From NCBI RefSeq assembly GCF_019393635.1, contig NC_057861.1:166510303-166574302 (forward strand): a stretch of 64,000 nucleotides of DNA, in the 5' to 3' direction. Shown here piece after piece: positions 21,511 through 32,844 of the stretch (the first letter of the stretch is position 1; every line of letters begins with the position of its first letter). This stretch comes from Dromiciops gliroides (lineage: Eukaryota; Chordata; Mammalia; Microbiotheria; Microbiotheriidae). Both the position numbers and the translations under genes were made by a program. The notes beneath the pieces were generated by a model. That model was not told the origin of the DNA, searched no databases, and worked only from the letters and a program-made list of their open reading frames with translations.

Positions 21511-22200
21511 TGTGAGGGCCAAAATTTTATATACGGAGTGTTATTTGGGTGACTTGCCTTAATATTGGGGTCCCAGAAATATGAGGGACCTTTTAGGTTC
21601 ACCCTCCCCTCTGAACTGCCCTTTTTAGATATTTCTCCCAGGCCAATAAGAAGGGAGCCTTTAAGCTTTAGTTCACAAAACGATCATATTTTATTACTTG
21701 GGAATTAATTAAACAACAAAGGTGAAACTAATAAAAATAAAAGATAAGTAAATAGGAAAATAGAAATACAGATAAATATTCTTAACTCTAAGCTTAAACT
21801 ATTTGTTACCCAGACTGTTTCCAATTAAGCTAGTTCAAAGGAATTTAGGGTTTTCCTTAATTACCTCACCAAACCTGAAAGTTTACAGTTGCTCCAGCCA
21901 CCAGAACAGCAGTCACCAGAACAGCAGCCACCACAGACAGAGTGAACACGTACCACCACAAGGGCAAAGCATGAAAGGGCCGAGTCCCAGAAGACACCTA
22001 GCGTTCCAGAAGCAGCCTAGCATTCTGGAAGCAGCCTCCACCTCCCTTCAGAGAGTGTATAATCTTTCCTTCCCCAAAAGGGGAGGTCCTTCAAAAGCTG
22101 CCTATGGAGAGTTCTCTAATTTTTACCACAGTTGTATGAACCACTTTACTTACTATACAGTCCCTCCTTCTGTTGAGAACAAATTTCCTTCTTTATTTTC
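21511..22200 (-). mobile_element. Second LTR-like element
   Basis: About 0.7 kb of unusual sequence starting TGTGAGGGCCAAAATTTTA. On the minus strand there is an AATAAA-type poly-A signal (TTTATT on + near 21693) and, upstream of it, a TATA-like ATTATACAC near 22055. Contains small internal repeats (CACCAGAACAGCAG units at 21899-21935 and a 19-bp imperfect tandem at 21999-22036). No retroviral gene seen. Right end and TSD not resolved. Confidence 0.4.
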
Positions 22201-22204
22201 ATTG

Positions 22205-23595
22205 ATCAGACCAGTTTCTACCCTGAAGAGCATCACTGGGTAAGTACAGCTGCATGGATGGCAGGCCTCCAAATATTTTAACCTAGCTATCACGTTTCCC
22301 GTCTTTTCATAATGCCTATTTTGGCTGTCTGGCACTCCCCAGACTAATATGGGCACCCCTCCCTGCACCCTGGTGAAATAACTTGGGTTGAATGTATTGT
22401 GTGGAAGGCAGCACATTAGGCATAGAGCAAGCAGGAGCCAGGTGCTGCATGATGCTTCACAACATGGAATCCTCAGTTTAACAATATCCCCCTTGCATGT
22501 CTTGGGAACGTGAGGGCTCTATTGAGATGTACCAACATCCCAAGGTTCCCAGGGGACTTTCTGCCATTGTATGAGGCTATAAGTCAGTGTCATCTGGAGA
22601 AAAGAACACTGCCTACACGCAGAAAACAGAACTGAGAAAAGTCTTCCTTTGCAGATTTATAGGGAGAAGAATGTGTATTTTGTCACAAAATGGAGAGGAA
22701 AACCCATTCTGAGGCATACACAATCATTAAAGAATGTCCTGAATGATAAGGTCTACTTGCTAGTATATTCCCTAAAATTGTCAATTACTTGGCAATTTTA
22801 CAAAGCTCTCAAAGGAGAGTTCTTCAAGAGAGTTCTAAGAAACCTCCTTCAGTTTTTACCACTTATTCTGACTAGGCTTACAACCACTCTAGAATTCCTT
22901 TCTCCAATCATCTTCAATTAACCCTGCATCCCAATCCCCAATCCTGGATAATTTCCACTATCCACTTTCTCTTTTCCTACTACCTGATTCCTGAGCATTG
23001 CTGGAAAAAGGTCAGGAAATTATGCTAATTGGGTCCTTCCAAATTCATGCAAACTTCATCTCAGATGGGCCCTAAACATGGCACAATAATCTTTAGTTTG
23101 TCTTTGATGGATTCCCAAGCACACCTCATAAAGTAGGAGCTCATGAGCTTCCAACCCTACTCTTCATGCCCTGATAGTGCTCAATAAGTGACTGATTTCC
23201 ATTTTCCTGAAGACATTGAGGCCATGTGCTGTGAACTTCTTCTGCTTCACTCTTCTCAGGCACGTGCCAGTAAATGTCTAAGATCCAGCTCTCTAAAAAG
23301 CAGGGAAGTCTTTTAAATTTAATCTACATTCTTGTTCTTTAAATCATTTTTTTAAAGTCATCAGTCAACAAAAGTCAACAAAACAATAAACCAATCACTG
23401 ATTTATAGCATTGGCTGATTTCTAAGATACAAATATGTATCCCCAAATTTAACAATTGTTCTTAGAACTGGAACAACTAGCTCCATTGTGCCCCTCCTCT
23501 TCCTCACCTTAAAGTGTGTCTGTATTTTCATCCAACTTCCCTTCCTTTGTCTCTGTTTCAGGGAAGAAGTAGCCTTTCTTCTTTCCAGAAACCAT
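22205..23595. other. Repeat-poor non-coding stretch
   Basis: No recognised transposon or exon. The left 400 bp (to about 22640) is relatively GC-rich and could be internal or flanking sequence of the LTR-like element. Confidence 0.4.
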
Positions 23596-23599
23596 AATG

Positions 23600-23740
23600 G
23601 AAAGTCCTGATAGTCAAATAACCTTGGTTTATTTGCTATCTGGAAACATGGATCAGTCATTTAAGTTTCACATCTATCATCTGTAGAATGAGGGTAATAT
23701 TACTGGTACTCATTATCTCACAAGGAAAATATGTTGTAAA
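23600..23740 (+). mobile_element. MIR relic
   Basis: TCAAATAACCTTGGTTTATT, ATCATCTGTAGAATGAGGGT and AATATTACTGGTACTCATTA follow MIR order. Diverged. Confidence 0.5.
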
Positions 23741-23814
23741 CATAAAACATTCTGCTCTTGGTTTTTCTATCTTTTTTCACTTTTTACCTCTTCCAGAACT
23801 TTGTGCCAATTATC

Positions 23815-23925
23815 CTCTCTCTGTCTCTCTTTGTTTCTCCTTCTCCCTCTCTCTTTGTCTCTCCCCCTCTCTCCCTATTTCCCTCTTTCCTTCATTCTCT
23901 CTTTCCCTACTCTATTTTAGTATCT
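23815..23925. repeat. (CT)n / CCTCT pyrimidine tract
   Basis: Imperfect CTCTGTCTCTCTTTGTTTCT-type repeats, possibly a polymorphic microsatellite. Frames through it are low-complexity. Confidence 0.9.
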
Positions 23926-24552
23926 CTTCTTATAAATGTGCTCATATCTCTCCTATCCTTAAAAGAAAAAAAAAGCTTTAAAAAACAAAAAAGCCTTGTT
24001 ACCCTTCCATAGTTATAATTTCATATCTCTTTTTCTCTTATCCATCAAATCTAGAAAAAGAAACCAGTAATGCGGATGGTAAAATAATGGATGACACATA
24101 TCTAAGTGCTATTGATCACTGTCCACTAAAGTCCTGCTTTAGGACAATTTACTCCCCTTTTTAGCATGGTTGCTAGACTGATAGTTTAGGGGAATATGTA
24201 GATACAGTTTACCTAAATTTCAGTCTCTTGTGTTAATCATATGAATGAGAGAAAGATGTGGCTTGGGTAACAGTACAGTCAGATAGATTTGGAAAAGGTT
24301 GAATGAATCAGTGTCAACTTGGAGAATGTCAGATTCCCTCATGGAAGGCTTAGAGATCAATCCTTTGCCCTAAGCTGCATACCAACTTTAGCTATTGTTA
24401 TAGATGCTATGTCTATGAAATATACAGATTATCTAAAATTGGGAAGGATACTTACCATGTTCAATAATAAAATAAGGATTCAAAAAGATTTCAATAGGAA
24501 TAAATGATGGGCTGAAAATAATAAAATGAAGTTTAATAAGAATAAATGTAAA

Positions 24553-24701
24553 GGGGCATCTAGGTGGTGCAGTGGATAGAGCACTGACCCTGGATTCAGG
24601 AGGAGGACCTGAGTTCAAATCCAGCCTCAGACACTTAACACTTACTAGCTGTGTGACCTTGGGCAAGTCACTTAACCCTAATTGCCCCACCAAAAAAAAT
24701 G
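24553..24701 (+). mobile_element. tRNA-derived SINE with TSD
   Basis: GGGGCATCTAGGTGGTGCAG head with a GGA triplet duplicated in CAGGAGGAGGACCTG. Perfect 12-bp TSD AATAAATGTAAA at 24541-24552 and 24702-24713. Confidence 0.94.
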
Positions 24702-25204
24702 AATAAATGTAAAATCCTATACTTGGGCTCAAATATTTAATGTCACAAGTACAAAAGTGATAGAAGAGTTATGAGACAACAATTCTTGTGAAAAAGATTC
24801 AGAGGAAAAGATGTTAATGGATTGAAAGTTTTAATATTAATCGACAGGGTTATATGCCACCCCCAAAATTACTATGACATCAGGTTACATTGAAAGGCAT
24901 GGTATCTAGAATAGGAATGACGGAGTCTTAAGGTCAAGTTAGGGTAAAACACTTCAGGAAGGACAGTGACAAGTTGGAATGACAGAAGCAGGTGACAAAA
25001 ATGGTAAGGGACATTAAAAACCATACCATATGAGACTGAAAGACCTGTAGATGTGAGGCTGAAGAAGATTTAGGGGACGCATGATAGCTGTTTTCAAATA
25101 TTGGAAAGGTTGACACATGAAAAAGGAATCTGTCTTGTTCAGCTTGGTATAAGCAAAGGTAGAGGTTGCAGAGGGATAAATTTAATCTTGAGGAAAAATC
25201 TTCC

Positions 25205-25375
25205 CATAGGATCCCAGATACAGAGCTATAAGTGAGCTCAGTGGTCTTATAGTCCAACACATCAGGCAAAGAGACTTGTCTATGATGACACAGGCAGTAA
25301 GTGGCTGAACCTGAATTCAAAACCCCCAATTCTTTGATATCAGATGCAACATTCTTTCCAGTAGACCATAATGGA
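25205..25375 (-). mobile_element. MIR/CORE-like relic
   Basis: CAGAGCTATAAGTGAGCTCA, TTATAGTCCAACACATCAGG and CACAGGCAGTAAGTGGCTGA. Old, and approximately placed between CR1 pieces. Confidence 0.4.
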
Positions 25376-25384
25376 AAGGATTTG

Positions 25385-25945
25385 AGATGTTCATGAGGAC
25401 CAGCACCTCTGGTGCTGCCATTTCTGGTGAGGCCTTGCTGAGCCCTTTTCAGGGCTGCTCATTCATCTTTGGTGTTCACCTTCACCAAGTTCTCAACTGT
25501 GGCTACAAGAAGCAGTAACATGTGCAGTAGACACAACCCACTGGCTAAACCAGGTTGAGGATAACTGATAGGCCTCAAATCTGTTGGCAAATTAGGGGGA
25601 TGTCTACCCTAAGCTTATGTAGACATCCTCCTGAAGAATAGGCAGATGAGAACAATTTGTTCCATTGGCCATGAAGGCAGCCAAAGCAGGCATTGTGTAG
25701 TGCTGAGGGCTTGGTCATACATCAAAGAGGCCAAGGGAAGAACTCTCAATGGAGAGTTCTTCAAGGGAGTTCTTGCCAAGGTCATTGGTTTTGACTTTTA
25801 TCTTGACACTGGACTTCAATGACTCTGGAAGAAAGTCTAATGACTTTGTGCAACTCTGCCTCACTTAAATCCAATTCACACATAAGTCATCATTCCATGA
25901 TGTCATTGGTCCTCTTCAAAAATGAAGGACAAACAAAAACTATCC
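25385..25945 (+). mobile_element. Dispersed 3'-end family, copy 2 (RTE-like?)
   Basis: Same block order as 18645-19112, here extended 5' by GGTGAGGCCTTGCTGAGCCC. Contains ACTGTGGCTACAAGAAGCAG, GAGAACAATTTGTTCCATTG, ATGATGTCATTGGTCCTCTT and ends GAAGGACAAACAAAAACTAT. Inserted in CR1/L3. Confidence 0.62.
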
Positions 25946-26466
25946 AAAAATGGAATGGAGATTATCCCACATCGGGCAATAGAGAGGTCCCCCTTGGTAG
26001 CAGTCTTTAAGCAAAGATTGGATGGCAGCTTGCCAAGGGAGTTATAATGGAGATTCACATACAAAGATAGAACTATAGCTTACCAGAGTTGGAAGGTACC
26101 TCAGAGGTCTTGAACAAAAATTCCCTGACACAGAATTGTATTGTGATAATTGTGGCATCAGAACATAAACCTTCACAAATTTTCTGTTGGGAAATACTTT
26201 TCCATTCTTTCTAAAATTTTGACAAATAATTGGAAAGAATATTTAATTTAAAATCATTTAAATTTAAATGGATTAAAAATTTAATTTAAGAGGATCTTTT
26301 AAAATGTTTTATATCATTCAAGAGCTTTCAGAGCCATTCAGAATGGTTCATTCCACTATCAAACTGATTTATTTTATTCCTTTTCATTCACTTCTATTAC
26401 CACTTAACAAAATGAGTGCATGAAAACAACAAATACCAAAACTAATATATGTGTTTATCACTAGTT

Positions 26467-26722
26467 CCTGTTGTTTTTGTTGTTGTTGTTCAGTTATTTA
26501 GTAGTGTCCAACTATTCATGACCCCTATGGTGACCATAGTACATTAATACTGTCCATGGGGTTTTCTTGGCAAAAATATTGGAATGGTTTGCTTTTTCCT
26601 TCTCTAGAAGTCAAGTGACTTGCCCAGGGTCACACACAGATAATAAGTGTCTGAAGCTGGATTTGAATTAAGGTCTTTCTGACAGGTCCAGCACTCTATC
26701 CACTGAGCGCCTAAGCTGCCTA
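26467..26722 (-). mobile_element. RTE-tailed CORE-SINE (MAR1-like)
   Basis: Antisense with a (TTG)n end at 26471-26490, then TTATTTAGTAGTGTCCAACT, CCATGGGGTTTTCTTGGCAA, CTTGCCCAGGGTCACACACA and GAGCGCCTAAGCTGCC. The CORE segment is shortened. Confidence 0.88.
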
Positions 26723-26959
26723 TCACTATTTCTAGAATCTGATTTTTTAGTGATAGTCTACTGCAGGTAATTCAGGTGGCTGGATTTTGGTAAAGCTTTA
26801 GGAATCTGGGGCCCAGTGAGTCTTTCCCAATGTAGCTTCCATTATGCTCATCACTATTGATCATTACAGCCCTTCTGCCCTGTTTTGAAGAAGACATTCA
26901 TAGCATGGATGGAAGCTTCTTAACATAGCAGCTCCCCTCAGCATTATTACGGGCTTGGA

Positions 26960-27110
26960 CACTAGGTTGAAACATCAGCGGTCATCTAGTCTAACCCTCT
27001 TCTTTGATAGTTGAAGAAATTATGGAGGTTAAGAGAATTGTCCAAGATCACATATGATTCTTATAAATGTTGAGGGTTGTACTGATGAGGTCCTTCCAAA
27101 TCTAAAATTA
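26960..27110 (-). mobile_element. CORE/L3-like relic
   Basis: GGTCATCTAGTCTAACCCTC, GTTGAAGAAATTATGGAGGT and GAATTGTCCAAGATCACA. Ancient and diverged. Confidence 0.4.
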
Positions 27111-27534
27111 TACTAATAGTGACCTAGCAAGATGCTAGCAATTTCTTCTCTGTACCAGATACATTAGGAAGATGACACATACATCATCAACAAAAGAGTT
27201 AGATCAAATTTATTTTACATCAGTGATTGCTCACCATACCTCAACCCTAAGTGCCTCCTTGATCTCTTCTATTGATACTACTCAAGCAAGGGAAGATGGG
27301 CTTCAAGCCATCACAAATAAATTATGAAATCAAAAAGATATGACTACATGAACACTTGTGGCACATCTTCCTTTACTCTGAACTTCTCCGTCATGTCCCA
27401 GGAACCTCTTCATCCTACAAAATCACATCAGCCCTGGAATTCATAGTTCATCAGTTCCCTCTGCTCCTGGGGTCCCTCCCTCCCTCTGATTGGAGGCTAG
27501 AGAGCTGAGAGCTTGTCTCAGAACTTCCATTTAA

Positions 27535-28663
27535 TAGTATTTTACTTTAATTTTTCTAATTAAAAGTAAAGATAAGTTTTCAACATTCATTTTTTGTAAG
27601 ATTTTGAATTCCAATTTTTCCCTCCCTCCTCCCAAAGCCAGCAAGCAATTTGATATAGATTTTACATTAAAATCATATTAAACATATTTCCACATAGGTC
27701 AAGTTGTGAGAGAAGAATAAGAACAAAAGGAAAAAAATACAATAAAAAAGAAACAAAAACAACCAAGAACAAAAGTGAAAATAGTATGCTTCAATCTGCA
27801 TTCAGACTCCATAGTTCTTTTTCTGAATGTGGAGGGCATTTTTCATGAGTCTTTTGGCATTATCTTGGGTCATTGTATTGCTGAGACATGCTAAGTCTAT
27901 CACAGTTGATCATTACACAATATTATTGATACCGTGTGCAATGTTCTCTTGATTCTGCTCATTTCACTCAGCATCAATTCATGTAAGTGTTTCCAGGTTT
28001 TTTTGAAATCCTCCTGCTCATCATTTCTTCCACCACTATAGTATTCCATTACATTCATATACAATGACTTGTTTAGCCATTCCCAATTACTGGGCATCCC
28101 CTCAATTTCCACTTCTTTGTCACCACAAAAAGAGCAACTATCCTTTTTCCTTTTTTATGATCTCTTTGGGATATAGACTTAGTAGTGGTATTACAGGGTA
28201 AAAGTTTTGTTTGTTTTGTTTTGTTTTTTTGTTTTTTAAGTGAGGCAATTGGGGTTAAGTGACTTGCCCAGGGTCACACAGCTAGTAAGTGTTAAGTGTC
28301 TGAGGCCGAATTTGAACTCAGGTACTCCTGACTCCAGGGCTGGTGCTCTATCCACTGTACCACCTAGCTGCCCCCTTGGGGTAAAAGTTTTAAAGCCTTT
28401 TGGGCATGGTTGCAAATTGCTTTCCAGAATGGTTGGATCAGTTTACAACTCCACCAACAATGCATTAGTGTTCCAATTTTTCCACATCTTTCCCAAAATT
28501 TACCATTTTCCATTTTTGTCATATTGGCCATTCTGATAGGTGTGAAGTGGTACCCCAGTGTATTTTTAAGTTGTATTTCTCTAATCAGTAGTAATTGAGA
28601 ACATTTTTCATATGACTGTAGATATTGATTTCTTCATCTGAAAACTGCCTCAGAAGCTCCATT
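27535..28663 (-). mobile_element. L1 3' end carrying a SINE
   Basis: Antisense L1. The 3' UTR is at left (GTTTTCAACATTCATTTTTT), and the ORF2 C-terminus follows (minus frame 27900-28112 includes GMPSNWEWLNKSLYMNVMEY, typical of the L1 NW.NWGMAEQ..Y region). Ends near TATGACTGTAGATATTGATT. CTCCATTTAA on the right and TTCCATTTAA on the left suggest a target duplication. Confidence 0.82.
28209..28377 (-). mobile_element. tRNA-derived SINE with TSD
   Basis: Antisense copy with a long T/G-rich tail (GTTTGTTTTGTTTTG). 13-bp TSD GGGTAAAAGTTTT at 28196-28208 and about 28379-28391. Inserted into the L1 ORF2 C-terminus. Confidence 0.94.
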
Positions 28664-28894
28664 TAAGAAGAGCTCCTTTGCCATCTAGCTGCTCTTCTCT
28701 GGATTTCTTTATCATGCACCAGGTTCTTCCTACCCCTCCTCCTGTGTTTCAGCTTGCTTTTGTGGGTTATCTTCCATGCCATTAGACTCCTTGAGTGCAA
28801 GGACTATCTTTTTCCCTACCTTTGTATTCCCAGAGCTTAGCAATATATCTGCTACATAGTAGGTGCTTAATAATAGGTATTTATTGATAGAACA

Positions 28895-30000
28895 TATTAG
28901 AAATTGTACAAAATGTGGTCACAAACCACTGAACTAACATAAATTGAAACTATAGATTTGGATCAACCAAATCTTGTTCCAGAATGAACAGCACTCAAAC
29001 CAAACCAAAACCAAATGTTGATTTCTGAACCATGAAAAATTGCTGCTTTTCCTTATAACATCTAGAGGATCCATATAAGCTGGAGCTTCACTGAAAACTA
29101 TAAAACTTTAAAATCAGAATTTCCAAACTCAAGCTAAAGCAAGCTCACGTTTCACTCATCCTAGTTCCTGTTGGAAATCAAAATAACAGTGTTGAAACAC
29201 TTTAGATAAAGAAAGCTAACAGCTAGCCAGCCTTTCACAAGCCTTGATTCCAAACGCCAGGCCACATACCCTAGGACTTCCTATTGTGACCTGATGTTTG
29301 TGACATACGCAGACTGAAAAAATAGCTTTTGTGAATCTGGCAGGAGCCCTTTCGCAAGGAAGAGTTGCAGAAGTGTATTTGGCCATTTGACTCTGTTGCA
29401 ATCCTGACTGTTAGCACGGCTCTGCCCACTTCTATTTTTGAAACCTCACCCACCCACAGAGACTTCACAAGCAGCTGTGGAGAGGAAAGAGAGAATCTCC
29501 CTTTTGTAACACTTAGAGGAAAGCTTGGATCTTGGATCTTCATTTTGGGAACATAGCCCTGAGAAGCAAACGTTTTGTTCACTACAAAGGAATTTTAATA
29601 ATCCTATCACCTGAGAAAAAATAATATTGCTGAATGTATTGTCTCTTATGCTAAAATTTGAAACCTAATTTCCAAGGGGGAAAGGAACATTAGTAGAAAG
29701 ATCAACCGAATTAGTTGTCAACCTCCTTCTTCTCATAACTCCATTCAATTTGTCTTCATTTCATTCCTAAATTATAATCACACGAAATCTTGGCATTTTC
29801 CACTATTGGATGGAGTTCATTTAACATGATCCATCAGTGCACGTTCCCACAACCCTAAAGCTTTCTTCATAGTTTTGACTAAAAGAATTAGGTCAGGTAT
29901 AGAAAAAGTCATATGTTAAAGAAAACTCACTGTTCTTCCTTAACATTTAAAGTTCATAGTACAGAGCCACATTGCAGGTGTGAAATGTCCTTCACTTTTT
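28895..30000. other. Repeat-free island of about 1.1 kb
   Basis: No recognised transposon. Contains a CAGCTG E-box (about 29472-29477) and a small TTGGATCTTGGATCTT duplication near 29525-29540. No exon supported. It is one of the longest unique stretches, so it is a reasonable place for a regulatory element, but nothing shows one. Confidence 0.45.
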
Positions 30001-30004
30001 CCAG

Positions 30005-30225
30005 AAAGGCAGTGAGGCACAGAAGAGAGAGTGATGATTCTGGAGGTCAAAGACCTTGATTTAAATTCCAGTTTTGCCACTCACTACCTATATGATACTG
30101 TGCAAATCACTGTACCATTTCAGGATCCTGGTTTCCTGCAAAGTGTGTGTGTAAAGGAGTAGATGATCTCTATTTTCCCTTCTAGGTCCAAGTGCATGAT
30201 CTTATGGCAATCACTCAGCCAACCT
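30005..30225 (+). mobile_element. MIR-type relic
   Basis: GGAGGTCAAAGACCTTGATT, TTTTGCCACTCACTACCTAT, TGTGCAAATCACTGTACCAT, ending TCCAAGTGCATGATCTTATG: MIR body plus the common GATCTTATG-type end. Confidence 0.65.
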
Positions 30226-30286
30226 CTACTATTCGATATTGTACTAGAAACATTAGCTTTAGCAATGAGAAGAAGGAATTGAAGGA

Positions 30287-30820
30287 ATGAGAATAGGCAA
30301 GGAGGAAACAAAACTTTCACTCTTTGCAGATGATATGATGGTAGACTTAGAGAATCATAGAGAATCAACTAAAAAACTACTTGAAACAATTAACAACTTT
30401 AGCAAAGTTGTAGGATACAAAGTAAATCTACATAAATCATCAACATGTCTATACATGACCAACAAAGCTCAGCAGCAAGAGATAGAAAGAGAAATTCCAT
30501 TTAAAATCACTGTAGAAAACATAAAATATTTGGGAGTCTACCTGCCAAGACAAACCCAGGAGCTATATGACAATGACAAAACACTTTTCACACAAATAAA
30601 ATCAGATGTAAATAATTGGAAAGCTATCAATTGCTCATGGACAGGACAGGCTAATATAATAAAAATGACAATTCTACCTAAATTAATTTACCTATTTAGT
30701 TACATACCAATCAGACTACCTAAAAATTATTTCATAGAGTTAGAAAAAATAATAACAAAATTAATCTGGAAGAACAAAAGGTCAAGAATATCAAGGAAAC
30801 TAATTTTAAAAAATGTATAG
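30287..30820 (+). pseudogene. L1 ORF2 reverse-transcriptase fragment (177 codons open)
   Basis: The longest open retrotransposon frame in the window after the ORF1 piece at 43721. It includes the RT active-site box SLFADDMM (residues about 11-18), the FADD form typical of L1, followed by NFSKVVGYKVN, IKYLGVYLPRQTQ, CSWTGQANIIKMTILPKLIY and FIELEKIITKLIWKNKRSRI, all in L1 order. There is no endonuclease or N-terminal RT because the element is 5' truncated, so it cannot be autonomous. The ATG is simply the first in frame. Confidence 0.85.
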
Positions 30821-31403
30821 GAAGGTGGGCTAGCCATATCAAATTTGAAGCTATGCATAAAGAGGCAGTCATCAAAACTATTTGGTACTGGCTAAGAAAT
30901 AAAGTGGTGCATCAATGGAATAGGTTAGGCACAGGAGACACAGTAGTAAATGACTATAGTAATCTACTGTTTGATAAACCCAAAATCTCCAGCTTCTGGG
31001 ATATTTAACAAAAACTGCTGGGAAAACTAGAAGATAGTATGGCAGAAACTAGACATAGACCAATATCTTATACCTTATACAAAAATAAGGTCAAAATGGG
31101 TTCAAGATTTAGACATAAAGGGTGATACCATAGATAAATTAGGAGAGGAAGGAATAGTTTACCTCTCAGATCTATGGAGAGGAAAACAATTTATGTCCAA
31201 ATGAAAGATAGAGCGTATTGTGAAATGCAAGATGAAAGACTTTGATTACATTAAATTAAAAAGTTTTCATACAAATAGAAGCAATGCAGCCAAAATTAGA
31301 AGGAAATCAGAAAACTGGGAAACAATTTTTACGGCCAGCATTTCTGATAAAGGACTCATTTCTAAAATATATTGGGAACTAAATCATATTTATAAGAATA
31401 CAA

Positions 31404-31552
31404 GGGGCAGCTAGGTGGCGCAGTGGATAGAACACCGACCCTGGAGTCAGGAGGACCTGAGTTCAAATCCGGCCTCAAACACTTAACACTTACTAGCTGT
31501 GTGACCTTAGTCAAGTCACTTAACCCCAATTGCCTCACTAAAAAAAAAAAAA
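31404..31552 (+). mobile_element. Young SINE in L1 copy A
   Basis: GGGCAGCTAGGTGGCGCAGT start, intact A- and B-box-like sequences and a 13-A tail. TSD AGAATACAA (31395-31403) versus AGACTACAA (31553-31561). L1 copy B has uninterrupted sequence at the equivalent site (51950-51970). Confidence 0.94.
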
Positions 31553-32679
31553 AGACTACAAATCATTGCCCAATGGAGAAATGGTCAAAGGATATGAACA
31601 GGGAGTTTTCAGATGAAGAAGTCAAATTGCCATTTGAAAAAGTGCTCTAAATCACTATTGATTAAAGAAATGCACATTAAAATAACTCTAAGGTACTCCC
31701 TCATACCTATCAGAAAGGAAAATAATAAATGTTGGAGAAGATGTGGAAAAAATTGGAACATTAATGCATTGTTGGTGGAGTTGAGAACTTATCCAACCAT
31801 TCTGGAGAGCAATTTGGAATTATGCCCAAACGGTTATAAAGCTGTGCATACCCTTTGACCTGGTAATACCACTACTATGTCTGTATCCCAAAGAGATCAT
31901 AGAAAAGGGAAAGGAAGAATGCAATTGCTCCTATCCACCAATGCTTCTGGAGCTCCAGAAGAAGAACTTCTAGATGTGTTTTCATTGCAAGTAACATTCC
32001 TTCAGAAAGTCATCTATGGACATATAAGGGGGCAGAGCCAAGATGCTGGAGGAAAGACATTAAATGCATAGAGCTCTTGACACAATTACCACCCCCCAAA
32101 ATGCCATAAAACAACCCTGGAGCAGAAAAACCCACAAAAGGACAGGCTGAGAGTATTTTCCAGCCAAAGACAGCTTAGAGGGGGCCATGCTGGGCTTCAA
32201 GTAGAGTTCAACCCCGCACTTGCACCAACACAGTCCCCAAGCAGGCTGTGCCAGAAAAACTTACCCCTGAGCCTCCAAATTAGCTGTAGCTCCTGCGTCT
32301 TCTGGAACTAAGCTTATGGTCAGGTGAGAGGGCTGAACAGCTGGCTGGGGGGGTGGAAAATACAGGGGTGTCTGTGGGACCTAAGGGGGAATTTAGCTAT
32401 CCCACCCCAGCAGGGAACCAGAAAGAAATCTTGAGCTTCAAGAAGCCCAGGTAGGGGAGAGGCACAGGATTGTTGGAGCTAAGAACCACAGCACAAAAAC
32501 TTTTGCTAGCTGGTTAATTAGCAAGTTGGATTCAGGTTGTCTTTGGACCAGAGAACAGGACAGGTGAGAGAAAAACCTGCCCTCCCTCAAACCAAAACAT
32601 CTGGGACCCTATGAAGCTTGGGACAGTACAACTTGGAAGTAGGGCCCCACTGTAAGAGGGATTTAAAAGTCAAGTAAAA

Positions 32680-32820
32680 AGGACAGCTAGGTGGTGCAGT
32701 GGATAAAGCACTGGCCCTGGATTCAGGAGTATCTGAGTTCAAATCTGGCCTCACACATTTGACACTTACTAGCTGTGTGACCCTGAGCAAGTCACTTAAC
32801 CCTCATTTCCTCACCAAGAA
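32680..32820 (+). mobile_element. tRNA-derived SINE with TSD in HAL1 5' UTR
   Basis: GGACAGCTAGGTGGTGCAGT head. Perfect 15-bp TSD AAAAGTCAAGTAAAA at 32665-32679 and 32821-32835. It lies just upstream of the ORF1 ATG. Confidence 0.95.
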
Positions 32821-32844
32821 AAAAGTCAAGTAAAAGATGGCAAT

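Larger units (their letters stand above)
24290..26060 (+). mobile_element. CR1/L3 relic split by three insertions
   Basis: Sense CR1/L3 pieces at 24290-24552 (ACTTGGAGAATGTCAG to AATAAATGTAAA), 24714-25204 (ATCCTATACTTGGGCTC, CATACCATATGAGACTGAAA, GCATGATAGCTGTTTTCAAA) and 25946-26060 (AAAAATGGAATGGAGATTAT, TTAAGCAAAGATTGGATGGC). They are separated by a SINE (24553-24701), a MIR-like relic (25205-25375) and a dispersed 3'-end element (25385-25945). The order of pieces matches one ancestral copy. Confidence 0.75.
27370..28890 (+). mobile_element. Unclassified repeat, copy 1, split by L1
   Basis: Left part 27370-27534 (ATCAGCCCTGGAATTCATAG, TCTGATTGGAGGCTAGAGAG, AACTTCCATTTAA) and right part 28664-28890 (GAAGAGCTCCTTTGCC, GCTGCTCTTCTCTGGATTTC, TTAGACTCCTTGAGTGCAAG, CATAGTAGGTGCTTAATAA). 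The pieces match 50460-50776 in order; the right end is L2-like. The L1 3' end at 27535-28663 was inserted at the shared CCATTTAA. Confidence 0.6.

Noticed and set aside
21803..22243. 146-codon frame on +
   Set aside because: Overlaps the second LTR-like element. The Q/S/H repeats come from its short tandem repeats.
24934..25329. 131-codon minus-strand frame
   Set aside because: Antisense shadow of a CR1/L3 relic and a MIR-like piece.
29216..29582. Overlapping frames in the unique island as an exon
   Set aside because: Frames on both strands of similar length, no convincing splice sites and no protein similarity recognised.
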